A stretch of 5,383 bases of DNA from positions 1 to 5,383 of the forward strand of contig QHSM01000589.1 in the NCBI GenBank assembly GCA_003221595.1, given 5' to 3'. Under the pieces are notes generated by a model. It saw only the letters and a list, made by a program, of their open reading frames with translations, made no database searches and was not told the origin of the DNA. Below are positions 1 through 5,383 of this stretch, in pieces. The DNA comes from Candidatus Rokuibacteriota bacterium (GTDB lineage Bacteria > Methylomirabilota > Methylomirabilia > Rokubacteriales > CSP1-6). The stretch's first letter is position 1. Each line of letters starts with the position of its first letter. The position numbers and the translations under genes are program-made.

Positions 1-24
1 CCAATGACGTCGGCGCGACGCGAG

Positions 25-1650
25 CTACGTGCGGAACTTGTGCGAGCGGTCGACGTGCGCCTGGTAGGCGTCGAGCTCGGCATCGAGCCGGCGGGGCGTC
101 CAGCCGAGGAGCTGCGCCATGCGGCGCCCGATCGACTGCGCGCAATCTTGCCCCTGGCAGCGGCTCGTGCCGATGCCGGTCCGCCGCAGCAGCACGTCCT
201 GGAGCGAGACCGCCATCTCGTCCTGCACCGCCCGGTGCAGCTCGGCGACCACGTCGGGGTTCGAGGGGCAGAGCGGCTCGGTGCCCCCCGCCACCTTGCC
301 GGCGAGATCGATCACGCGGCTCCAGCCGCGGCCGTACGTGGTCACCAGCGTCTCCAGCGTCTCCGGGCGGAGCCCGGTGGCCGCCGCCTCGCCGGAGACG
401 TCGAGCCACGCCCGAGCCTCGACGCGGGACACGTCGTCGTCGGTGCCGTCGAGCGCGACCCGGTCGCTGCGCCCGGGCCCGGAGCGGCCGAGCGTGCGCA
501 TGACCTGGTCGCCCAGCTGGGCGGCCAGGCTCCTGAAGCAGGTGAGCTTCGTGCCCGTGATCGACAGCAAGCGCCCCCGCTCCTCCGCGACGACCCTGTG
601 GGCCCGCGAGACGTCGGACGCGCGCTTGCCCTTCTCGAACGAGAGCGGGCGCACACCGGCGTACGTGTAGACAACCTCCTTCGGCGACACGCGCGCATCG
701 GGCAGAACCTTGTACACCTCGTCCAGGAGGTAGTTCACCTCCTCGCCGGTGGCGTGCAGGCGGTCCGGGTCGCCGTCGAACTCGCTGTCGGTCGCCCCGA
801 TCAGCGAGAACTCGCGCCACGGGACGACGAAGATCATGCGGTCGTCGCCGGTCGAGTGGTAGATGGCGCGCTCGGTAAGCTTCGGCAACAGGCAGTGAAT
901 GCCCTTGGTCCGCCGCAGGATGCGGGGGCCCCGCTCCGACACGCGCGCGAGATCACGGAGCTGGTCGACCCACGGGCCGGTCGCGTTGACGACGATCCGC
1001 GCGCCGAGGGTCGCGACGCGCCCAGTGAGGAGGTCGCGCGCGCGGACGCCGGTGATCCGGCCCTTCGCGTCGCGGACGATCTCGGCGACCTGGGCGTAGT
1101 TGAAGGCCCGCGCGCCCAGCCGGCACGCCGAGAGCACGTTCTCGAGGCAGAGCCGCTCGGGATAGACGAGCAGATCGTCGAAGTAGTAGCCGGCGCCGCG
1201 GAGGTCGCGCGCCCGGAGCGTGGGCTCGAGCGAGAGCGCGTCGACCACGGGCAGCACGCGGTAGCGCTCCCGGTCCCGGCCCGGCGCCAGCCAGTCGTAG
1301 AGCTTCAATCCGATGCGCACCTTGATGAGGCTGCGCGACGAATCCCGGTAGATCGGCACCAGGAACGGCAGCGGCCGCACCAGGTGAGGCGCCAGACCGC
1401 GTAGCGTCTCGCGCTCGCGGAGCGATTCGCGCACCAGCGAGAAGTCGAACAGCTCGAGATAGCGCAGGCCGCCGTGGATCAGCTTCGACGACTGGGACGT
1501 CGTCGCCGACGCGAAGTCGCCCTGCTCGATCAGCGCCGTCGACACGCCGCGCAGGGCGAGATCGCGCGCGACCCCGGCGCCGGCCATGCCGCCGCCGATG
1601 ACGACCACGTCGTACTCGGCATCCTCGAGCGGCCAGGGACGGATGTTCAT
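25..1650 (-). CDS. glpD: FAD-dependent glycerol-3-phosphate dehydrogenase (GlpD/GlpA family)
   Basis: Predicted to oxidise sn-glycerol 3-phosphate to dihydroxyacetone phosphate at the inner face of the membrane and pass electrons via FAD to quinone. Seen in the protein (541 aa from the ATG at 1650): an N-terminal Rossmann FAD site VVVIGGGMAGAGVARDLALR at about residues 15-34, an acidic residue closing the second strand (ALIEQGDF), then the family signature SSKLIHGGLRYLE near residues 54-66. Further on come YAGVRPLSFEKG, the GlpD-type SITGTKLTCFRSLA (the usual GGKLTTYR is altered here) and the C-terminal helical domain with EMAVSLQDVLLRRTGIGT. A Cys pair (SRCQGQDCAQ) follows near the C-terminus, as in some non-enterobacterial GlpD proteins. 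Length fits full-length GlpD. Start: the frame opens at a GTG at 1662, four codons upstream; a GAGAG stretch is 2-4 bases before that GTG but 11 from the ATG at 1650, so the start is unsettled. I prefer the ATG. It lies about 50 bp downstream of the M20 gene and is probably co-transcribed. It could instead be a GlpA-type subunit, but no glpB or glpC is visible. Confidence 0.93.
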   Translation of the reverse strand: MNIRPWPLEDAEYDVVVIGGGMAGAGVARDLALRGVSTALIEQGDFASATTSQSSKLIHGGLRYLELFDFSLVRESLRERETLRGLAPHLVRPLPFLVPIYRDSSRSLIKVRIGLKLYDWLAPGRDRERYRVLPVVDALSLEPTLRARDLRGAGYYFDDLLVYPERLCLENVLSACRLGARAFNYAQVAEIVRDAKGRITGVRARDLLTGRVATLGARIVVNATGPWVDQLRDLARVSERGPRILRRTKGIHCLLPKLTERAIYHSTGDDRMIFVVPWREFSLIGATDSEFDGDPDRLHATGEEVNYLLDEVYKVLPDARVSPKEVVYTYAGVRPLSFEKGKRASDVSRAHRVVAEERGRLLSITGTKLTCFRSLAAQLGDQVMRTLGRSGPGRSDRVALDGTDDDVSRVEARAWLDVSGEAAATGLRPETLETLVTTYGRGWSRVIDLAGKVAGGTEPLCPSNPDVVAELHRAVQDEMAVSLQDVLLRRTGIGTSRCQGQDCAQSIGRRMAQLLGWTPRRLDAELDAYQAHVDRSHKFRT

Positions 1651-1702
1651 CGGATCAAGCACTCTCTCGAAGGTCCGGGACGGAGCGCCCGGTGGCCACC
1701 AA

Positions 1703-2890
1703 TCACCCGCGCAGGGCGTCGAGCATCACGCGCGTGGCGAGGCGCAGGGCGACCGGCAGCCCGTCCTCGTTCATCTCGAATTCCGGCGCGTGATGCGGGC
1801 GCGTCGGTCCCGTCGCCGGCGCGATCCCGACCTGGAAATAGCAGCCCGGCCGGGCCTGGAGGAACAGGCTCATGTCGTCACTGGCCATCACGAGGCTCTC
1901 GCCCGCCACGGCCTCGCCGCCCAGCTCGTCCACCGCGCACGCTCGCACGAGCGCGGACTCGCGCGCGTGGTTGACGACGGTCGGGCATCCGACACCCATG
2001 AACCCCAGGGTCGCCTCGGCGCGGTAGGCGCTGGCGATGTCGCGCGCGAACGCGCCCAGCCGCTCCTTGACCTGCTCGCGCACGGCCGGGTTGAAGGTGC
2101 GCAGCGAGCCGCGCATGACCGCGGTCGCCGGGATGATGTTGTGCTTGGTCCCGGCCACGATCTGCCCCACGGTGAGGACAGCCGTCTCTTGCGCCGAGAC
2201 CTCGCGCGAGACCAGGTTCTGCATGCCGAGCAGGATGTTGGCGGCGACGGTGACGGGATCGATCGACAGGTGCGGATACGCGCCGTGTCCGCCGCGGCCC
2301 GTGATCTGGACGTCGAAGAAGTCGGCCGACGCCATCGCCGGGCCGGGACGGACGCTGACCCTGCCCACCGGCGTCTGCGTCGTCAGGTGAAGCCCGTACA
2401 CCTCGCTGACCCGGGGATTGTCGAGCGCGCCGTCGTCGATCATGGGCTTGGCGCCGCTGAAGATCTCCTCGGCGGGCTGGAACAGAAAGACCGCCGTGCC
2501 CGGCACCTCGCGGCGGCGCGCCGCCAGCATCTCGGCCAGCGTGATGCCGATCGCCGTGTGCCCGTCGTGCCCGCACGCATGCATGACGCCCGGCGTCGCC
2601 GACCTGAACGGCAGATCGAGCGTCTCGGTGAGGGGCAAGGCGTCGATGTCGGCGCGCCACGCGATGGTGCGACCGGGCCGATCGCCGCGCAGCACCGCGA
2701 CAACGCCGGTGCGCCCGATGCCCGTGCGCACCTCGAGCTTGGCGGCGGAGAGACGCTCGGCGACGATCTCCGCGGTCCGGCGCTCCTCGAACGACAGCTC
2801 CGGATGGCGATGGAAGTCCCGTCTCAGCGCCACCATGCCGTCGAGACGACGGCCGATCTCTTCCGCCCACTCCGGTGTGGTTTTGCCCAT
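1703..2890 (-). CDS. M20D family metallo-amidohydrolase / peptidase
   Basis: A 395-aa cytoplasmic metal-dependent amidohydrolase of the M20D group (hippurate hydrolase, N-acyl-amino-acid amidohydrolase, IAA-amino-acid hydrolase relatives). It should cleave an acyl-amino acid or similar amide; the substrate cannot be read from sequence. Motifs seen: RRDFHRHPELSFEE (24-36), RADIDALPLTE (79-89), MHACGHDGHT (103-112, with the M20D metal-binding Cys106 and His108), FQPAEE (137-142, catalytic and metal-binding glutamates), YGLHL (165-169, His168), the lid/dimerisation-domain GRGGHGAYPH (198-207), ASDDMSLFLQ (336-345, Asp where many relatives have Glu) and RPHHAPEF (364-371, C-terminal metal His). 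No signal peptide or transmembrane segment. The frame is open 46 codons further upstream, but that extension is low-complexity and lacks homology-like features. The ATG at 2890 has a GGGGAG ribosome site six bases upstream and gives the normal family length, so I chose it. glpD follows about 50 bp downstream. No metabolic link to glpD is obvious. Confidence 0.93.
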   Translation of the reverse strand: MGKTTPEWAEEIGRRLDGMVALRRDFHRHPELSFEERRTAEIVAERLSAAKLEVRTGIGRTGVVAVLRGDRPGRTIAWRADIDALPLTETLDLPFRSATPGVMHACGHDGHTAIGITLAEMLAARRREVPGTAVFLFQPAEEIFSGAKPMIDDGALDNPRVSEVYGLHLTTQTPVGRVSVRPGPAMASADFFDVQITGRGGHGAYPHLSIDPVTVAANILLGMQNLVSREVSAQETAVLTVGQIVAGTKHNIIPATAVMRGSLRTFNPAVREQVKERLGAFARDIASAYRAEATLGFMGVGCPTVVNHARESALVRACAVDELGGEAVAGESLVMASDDMSLFLQARPGCYFQVGIAPATGPTRPHHAPEFEMNEDGLPVALRLATRVMLDALRG

Positions 2891-2896
2891 GGCTCG

Positions 2897-2902
2897 CTCC
2901 CC
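2897..2902 (-). promoter_or_regulatory. Ribosome binding site of the M20 gene
   Basis: GGGGAG on the minus strand, six bases before the ATG at 2890. It is the best Shine-Dalgarno match near any start in the window. It decides the start against the longer open frame reaching 3028. Confidence 0.6.
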
Positions 2903-2923
2903 GGCCGCCCGCGGCCTCGTCAC

Positions 2924-2953
2924 ACCGTACTGCCCGGCCCGCAGGCCAGTCAA
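2924..2953 (-). promoter_or_regulatory. Possible sigma-70-type promoter for the M20-glpD unit
   Basis: On the minus strand, TTGACT (2953-2948, five of six matches to the -35 consensus) is followed after 18 bases by TACGGT (2929-2924). TACGGT matches the -10 consensus at three positions, including the important first, second and last bases. Transcription would begin near 2917 and give a leader of about 27 nt before the ATG at 2890, containing the GGGGAG site. The position is sensible, directly upstream of the gene and after a gap of about 290 bp. The -10 is weak and consensus matches arise by chance, so this is a tentative call. Confidence 0.3.
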
Positions 2954-3174
2954 CATCCGCTCACACCTCCGGTCGGCGGCGGGGCGGGCGGCCGGGGGTT
3001 CGCAGGGGTCGAGACGACCACGCGGCACGCGGGCGCTGCTCCGAAGCGGCTGGGCTCCATCCCGGCGCGGCTCGTCCGCTGCCGCATGGAGGTTCCGTCA
3101 GCGGCTGCTGCGTCCATTGCCATCGCACCGCGTCTGCGATGTCCGCGGCGGTGGCGACGGGGTGGCGTTCGTGG

Positions 3175-3192
3175 CGTCCGCTTCAGCGGACG
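3175..3192 (-). terminator. Hairpin overlapping the HAD stop codon, possible terminator or 3' stabiliser
   Basis: CGTCCGCT-TC-AGCGGACG is a perfect inverted repeat of 8 bases with a 2-base centre. In RNA it would realistically form a 7-bp GC-rich stem with a four-base loop. The stop codon of the HAD gene (minus-strand TGA, 3185-3183) sits in the loop. No T-run follows on the minus strand, so it is not a classical intrinsic terminator. It could stabilise the 3' end or act as the U-less terminator type proposed for some high-GC bacteria. The position at the end of the nuoN-HAD unit supports a role. Confidence 0.35.
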
Positions 3193-3968
3193 AGGTCGCG
3201 GAGGGAGGAGAGGATGAGGTCGGGGGCGATTTCGGCGATGCGGGGGTCGCCGGCGGGGGTGATTCCGGTGAGGACCAAAACGGTGGCCAGTCCGAGTCGC
3301 TTGCCCATTACGATGTCCGTCTCGAGCCGGTCGCCCACGATCGCGCATTGACTCGCGGTCATGCCGAGATGCGCCAGCGCCACCTCGAGGATGATCGGCG
3401 ACGGCTTTCCGACGACGACCTCGACCGTGTGTCCGGTCACCGCCTCGACGGCGGCAGTCATGCCGGCGCAATCGGGAATCTCGCCGGACTCGGTTGGACA
3501 TGTGCGGTCGGGGTTGGTGGCGATCAGCCGCGCGCCCTGCCGCACCGCCTGCAGGGCCGTGTTCAGCTTCGCATAGTCGAAGGTGCGATCGAAGGCGATC
3601 ACCACCCAGCGAACGCGGTGGTCCGTGCGCACCTCGAACCCGTGGTCGCGAAGCTCGCCGATCAGGGGCGGCTCGCCGATGACGAAGACCGGAGCACCGC
3701 GATCGAGGCGCGCCAGATGGCGCGCGAGCACCAGGGACGAATTGATCACGTCGTCCACCGGCGTCGGGATTCCCAGGCGCGTCAGCTTGCGGGCGTACTC
3801 GTCACGCGTCTGGATCGGCTTGTTGGAGAGAAAGGCGACCCGCCGGCCAGCCGCCCGCAGGGCGGCGATCGCGGCGTCGGCGCCGGGAACCAGCGACTGA
3901 CCACGGTAGACCGTCCCGTCCAGATCGAAGAGCCAGCCGCGATGCGGCAGGGCGAAGGTCGGCGGCAC
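3183..3968 (-). CDS. HAD superfamily subclass IIA phosphatase (NagD / p-nitrophenylphosphatase / PGP-like)
   Basis: A 261-aa soluble phosphohydrolase with all four HAD motifs: I, LFDLDGTVYRG (Asp15 nucleophile, Asp17 acid/base); II, FLSNK (Ser48, Asn49); III, VVGKPSP (Lys188); IV, VGDRLETDI (Asp213, Asp218). The roughly 135 residues between motifs II and III form the C2-type cap that defines subclass IIA, to which NagD (UMP phosphatase), AraL, phosphoglycolate phosphatase and glycerol-3-phosphate phosphatases belong. The substrate is probably a small phosphorylated metabolite and cannot be specified further. The start is the GTG at 3968. An in-frame TAG (the nuoN stop, 3971-3969) lies immediately before it, so no longer start is possible, and no ATG lies near enough downstream to keep motif I. 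No clear Shine-Dalgarno site is visible in the end of nuoN, which suggests coupled re-initiation. The gene ends in a hairpin at 3175-3192. Confidence 0.92.
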   Translation of the reverse strand: MPPTFALPHRGWLFDLDGTVYRGQSLVPGADAAIAALRAAGRRVAFLSNKPIQTRDEYARKLTRLGIPTPVDDVINSSLVLARHLARLDRGAPVFVIGEPPLIGELRDHGFEVRTDHRVRWVVIAFDRTFDYAKLNTALQAVRQGARLIATNPDRTCPTESGEIPDCAGMTAAVEAVTGHTVEVVVGKPSPIILEVALAHLGMTASQCAIVGDRLETDIVMGKRLGLATVLVLTGITPAGDPRIAEIAPDLILSSLRDLVR

Positions 3969-4916
3969 CTAGCGAACGAGGGGCGCGACGGCGGCCTGGG
4001 CGAGATCGGCGAAGGGCGCCGGCATGACGCCGAGGAGCACGATGCCGAACAGCGCCACCGCCAGCGCCAGCCCGCCGGCCAGCGAGGGCGCGTAGGCGGT
4101 CGCCGCGCCCTCCGGTTCGCGCATGTACATGTAGACGACCACGCGCAGATAGTAGTAGGCCGCCACTGCGGAGTTCAGTACGCCGATGACCGCGAGCCAG
4201 ACGTAGCCGGCGCGCACCGCCGCGCCGAACACGTAGAACTTGCCGACGAAGCCGGCCAGCGGCGGAATTCCGACCAGCGATAGCAGGAAGAGGCCGAGGG
4301 CCGCCGCCAGGAGGGGATGGTGCCGGGCGAGCCCCGCGTAATCCGCGACCTCGACCGCTTCGTCACGCGCGCGCTCGCACAGCGTGATGACGCCGAACGC
4401 GCCGGCGGTCGTGAACGCGTAGACCAGGAGGTAGAAGAGCACGGCGCCCGTCCCGCCGGCTCCGCCGGCCACGAGACCGACGAGCATGTAGCCGACGTGG
4501 GCGATCGACGAGTAGGCGAGCATTCGCTTGAGGTTCGACTGCGCGATCGCCACCACGTTGCCGATGGTCATCGTGACCGCCGCGACGGCCCAGAGGAGCG
4601 CCGCCCCGTCGAGCGCGAGGCCCCGCGGCACCACCGCCAGCACCCGGATCAGCGCTGCGAAGGCTCCGGCCTTGGAGCCCGTGGCGATCAGCGCCGTCAC
4701 GCTCGTGGGCGCCCCCTGATAGACGTCGGGCACCCACATGTGAAAGGGGACCGACGAGATCTTGAAGCCGAAGCCGACCAGCACGAGCCCGAGGCCCATG
4801 ACGAACAGGGGGTCGCGCGGGCGCGCGGTCATCGCCGCCGCGATGCGGTCGAGGCTCGTCGTTCCGGTGGCCCCGTAGATCAGCGCGATGCCGTAGAGGA
4901 GGAACGACGAGGCGAA
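3969..4916 (-). CDS. nuoN: NADH-quinone oxidoreductase subunit N, C-terminal part (interrupted at its 5' side)
   Basis: The last 315 residues of NuoN, an antiporter-like proton-pumping membrane subunit of complex I. Homology begins with FASSFLLYGIALIYGATGTT and includes FGFKISSVPFHMWVPDVYQG, GSKAGAFAALIRV, NLKRMLAYSSIAHVGYMLVG and IPPLAGFVGKFYVF. Fragment lysines 52, 82 and 226 have nearly the spacing of E. coli NuoN Lys217, Lys247 and Lys395. Fragment residue 1 therefore corresponds to about residue 166, and the full protein would be about 480 aa, normal for the family. Many hydrophobic helices follow in order, and the C-terminus and TAG stop are intact. Upstream of 4916 the frame stays open to 5276, but there it is antisense to nuoM/nuoN and the translation becomes Arg/Gln/His-rich non-membrane sequence, so that extension is spurious. 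The first ~165 residues, including the conserved TM5 glutamate region, are missing from this strand. Transcription would continue into the HAD gene. Confidence 0.92.
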   Translation of the reverse strand, partial: FASSFLLYGIALIYGATGTTSLDRIAAAMTARPRDPLFVMGLGLVLVGFGFKISSVPFHMWVPDVYQGAPTSVTALIATGSKAGAFAALIRVLAVVPRGLALDGAALLWAVAAVTMTIGNVVAIAQSNLKRMLAYSSIAHVGYMLVGLVAGGAGGTGAVLFYLLVYAFTTAGAFGVITLCERARDEAVEVADYAGLARHHPLLAAALGLFLLSLVGIPPLAGFVGKFYVFGAAVRAGYVWLAVIGVLNSAVAAYYYLRVVVYMYMREPEGAATAYAPSLAGGLALAVALFGIVLLGVMPAPFADLAQAAVAPLVR

Positions 4917-4922
4917 CCGCGG
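4912..4922. other. Inversion or chimera breakpoint within nuoN/nuoM
   Basis: To the left, minus-strand codons read as NuoN (FASSF...). To the right, plus-strand codons from 4915-4921 read as NuoM (NRGLRDL...). The point of change cannot be fixed to a single base, because AAC/GTT at 4915-4917 fits both readings. The 6-base palindrome CCGCGG spans 4917-4922. No transposase, long inverted repeat or target-site duplication is visible. Confidence 0.85.
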
Positions 4923-5082
4923 GCTCCGCGACCTCACCACCCGCGAGTGGGCGGTGCTGGTGCCGGTGGTGACGCTCATCGTGTGGATCGGCGTGTACCC
5001 GGCGGCCTTCACCGGCAAGACCGAGACGACGGTCGAGGCCCTGATCGCCCAGGTGGAGGCGAAGACCGGGATGAACCGCTGA
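4915..5082 (+). CDS. nuoM: NADH-quinone oxidoreductase subunit M, C-terminal tail only
   Basis: Fifty-five codons plus TGA. The translation runs NRGLRDLTTREWAVLVPVV, then TLIVWIGVYPAAFTGKTE and a short hydrophilic end EALIAQVEAKTGMNR. This is the last transmembrane helix and C-terminus typical of NuoM, whose homologues carry an N-R-G-L-x-D-L segment followed by an RE(L/W)-V-PL hydrophobic helix ending in GVYP. The rest of NuoM (about 430-450 residues) is absent; upstream of about 4915 the DNA is instead minus-strand nuoN. The stop overlaps the nuoN ATG (TGATG), the usual tight nuoM-nuoN arrangement, so this segment is itself a natural operon piece. As it stands it has no start and cannot make NuoM. 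Confidence 0.85.
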   Translation, partial: NRGLRDLTTREWAVLVPVVTLIVWIGVYPAAFTGKTETTVEALIAQVEAKTGMNR

Positions 5083-5383
5083 TGGACGCGATCGTCTTTC
5101 CGCCCATCGCCCTGCTGCCGCTGCTGCCGACCCTGATCGTGCTGGGCGCGGCGGTGCTGGTGATGGCGCTGGAGCTCGGCCCGCGCGCGATCCCCCGCGA
5201 GCTCTCGGCGGTGGCCGCGCTGGCCGGCATGATCGGCGCGCTCCTCGCGACGCTCGCGCAGTGGGGCACCTCGCAACGCGCGTTTCGCGACATGGTCGTG
5301 CAGGACAATTTCGCGCTCTTCTTCAACGTGGTCATCTGCTACTCGGGCGCCCTGGTCGTGTTGCTGTCGATGGACTACCTGCG
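5082..5383 (+). CDS. nuoN: NADH-quinone oxidoreductase subunit N, N-terminal part (runs off the window)
   Basis: The first 100 codons of NuoN on the plus strand, starting at an ATG that shares one base with the nuoM stop. It begins MDAIVFPPIALLPLLPTLIV and has hydrophobic helices at about residues 9-30, 41-60 and 78-95. The family-typical stretch DNFALFFNVVICYSGALVVL (75-94) is followed by LSMDYL. No Shine-Dalgarno site is obvious, so translation is probably coupled to nuoM. This piece and the minus-strand nuoN piece do not overlap in protein coordinates (1-100 versus about 166-480), so they look like parts of one gene rather than two copies. About 65 residues between them should lie just beyond the right edge if the inversion model is right. 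Confidence 0.87.
   Translation, partial: MDAIVFPPIALLPLLPTLIVLGAAVLVMALELGPRAIPRELSAVAALAGMIGALLATLAQWGTSQRAFRDMVVQDNFALFFNVVICYSGALVVLLSMDYL

Larger units (their letters stand above)
2891..3182. other. Non-coding gap between the HAD and M20 genes
   Basis: About 290 bp between two minus-strand genes. The right edge holds the hairpin over the HAD stop codon and the left edge the possible M20 promoter and ribosome site. The middle is GC-rich with G-runs around 2975-3010. Its reading frames give Arg/Pro/Ala-rich translations with no recognisable motif and no good ribosome site, so I see no gene. A weak inverted pair CCGCTG/CAGCGG (3076-3081 and 3099-3104, 17-base loop) is the only other structure. 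I found no tRNA, riboswitch or repeat. Confidence 0.55.

Noticed and set aside
2891..3028. A 46-residue N-terminal extension of the M20 protein.
   Set aside because: The GGGGAG site six bases before the ATG at 2890 and the normal family length favour the shorter form. The extension would also be read across the putative promoter.
2965..3120. G-runs and a weak inverted pair in the intergenic gap, considered as a tRNA, riboswitch or regulatory RNA.
   Set aside because: No cloverleaf, no conserved T-loop in a sensible context, and only a 6-bp stem with a long loop. Nothing goes beyond what GC-rich sequence gives by chance.
2950..3123. A 57-codon minus-strand small ORF (MAMDAAAADG...) in the gap between the HAD and M20 genes.
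   Set aside because: No ribosome site precedes it, the composition is Ala/Pro/Arg-rich, no motif is recognisable, and its end overlaps the possible -35 element. Chance open frames are expected at this GC content.
1586..3217. A 543-codon plus-strand open frame opposite the M20 gene, with similarly long plus-strand frames opposite glpD (4-1404) and opposite HAD/nuoN (2418-4283).
   Set aside because: They are antisense to genes with full conserved motifs, and their translations are Arg/Ala/Gly/His-rich without domains. This is typical of shadow frames in very GC-rich DNA.
3969..5276. A single 435-aa minus-strand protein starting at 5276 that contains the NuoN C-terminus.
   Set aside because: Beyond 4916 the translation turns into Arg/Gln/His-rich sequence that is antisense to clearly recognisable plus-strand nuoM and nuoN. 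The extension is a high-GC open-frame artefact.
4915..5383. A second, independent nuoM-nuoN locus (paralogue or second complex I) meeting the first tail to head.
   Set aside because: The two NuoN pieces cover non-overlapping parts of one protein and together fit a single gene, so one rearranged copy is the simpler reading. It is not fully excluded, because the right flank is outside the window.

Overview
The window is a stretch of very GC-rich bacterial chromosome with ordinary housekeeping and metabolic genes. Strong G/C preference at third codon positions produces many long but meaningless antisense reading frames. Complex I genes of the NuoM/NuoN type, a GlpD-like dehydrogenase and an M20D amidohydrolase point to a high-GC, respiring bacterium. 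The NuoM tail and the style of the neighbouring genes would fit an uncultured soil or subsurface lineage such as Rokubacteria/Methylomirabilota, but this is only an impression without a database search. I see no mobile element, CRISPR array, tRNA or rRNA.

Layout on the minus strand, in transcription order from right to left: the C-terminal two thirds of nuoN (ends at 3969), directly abutted by a GTG-started HAD-IIA phosphatase (3183-3968). A non-coding gap of about 290 bp follows, holding a possible promoter. Then come an M20D peptidase/amidohydrolase (1703-2890) and a glycerol-3-phosphate dehydrogenase (about 25-1650). The last two are separated by about 50 bp and probably form one transcription unit.

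At about position 4917 the coding strand flips. To the right, on the plus strand, lie the last ~55 codons of nuoM (to 5082) and, overlapping by one base (TGATG), the first 100 codons of nuoN, which run off the window. The plus-strand nuoN piece covers residues 1-100. The minus-strand piece matches residues from about 166 to the C-terminus in E. coli numbering. They look like complementary parts of one nuoN whose upstream portion, with the end of nuoM, has been inverted. Either the chromosome carries a small inversion that breaks nuoM and nuoN, or (more likely in my view) this is an inverted chimera from amplification or assembly. This junction is the main anomaly of the window.

I found no convincing novel system. 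Secondary points are the in-frame amber stop directly abutting the GTG of the HAD gene, a hairpin over the HAD stop codon, and a loose metabolic link between a HAD-IIA phosphatase and GlpD.
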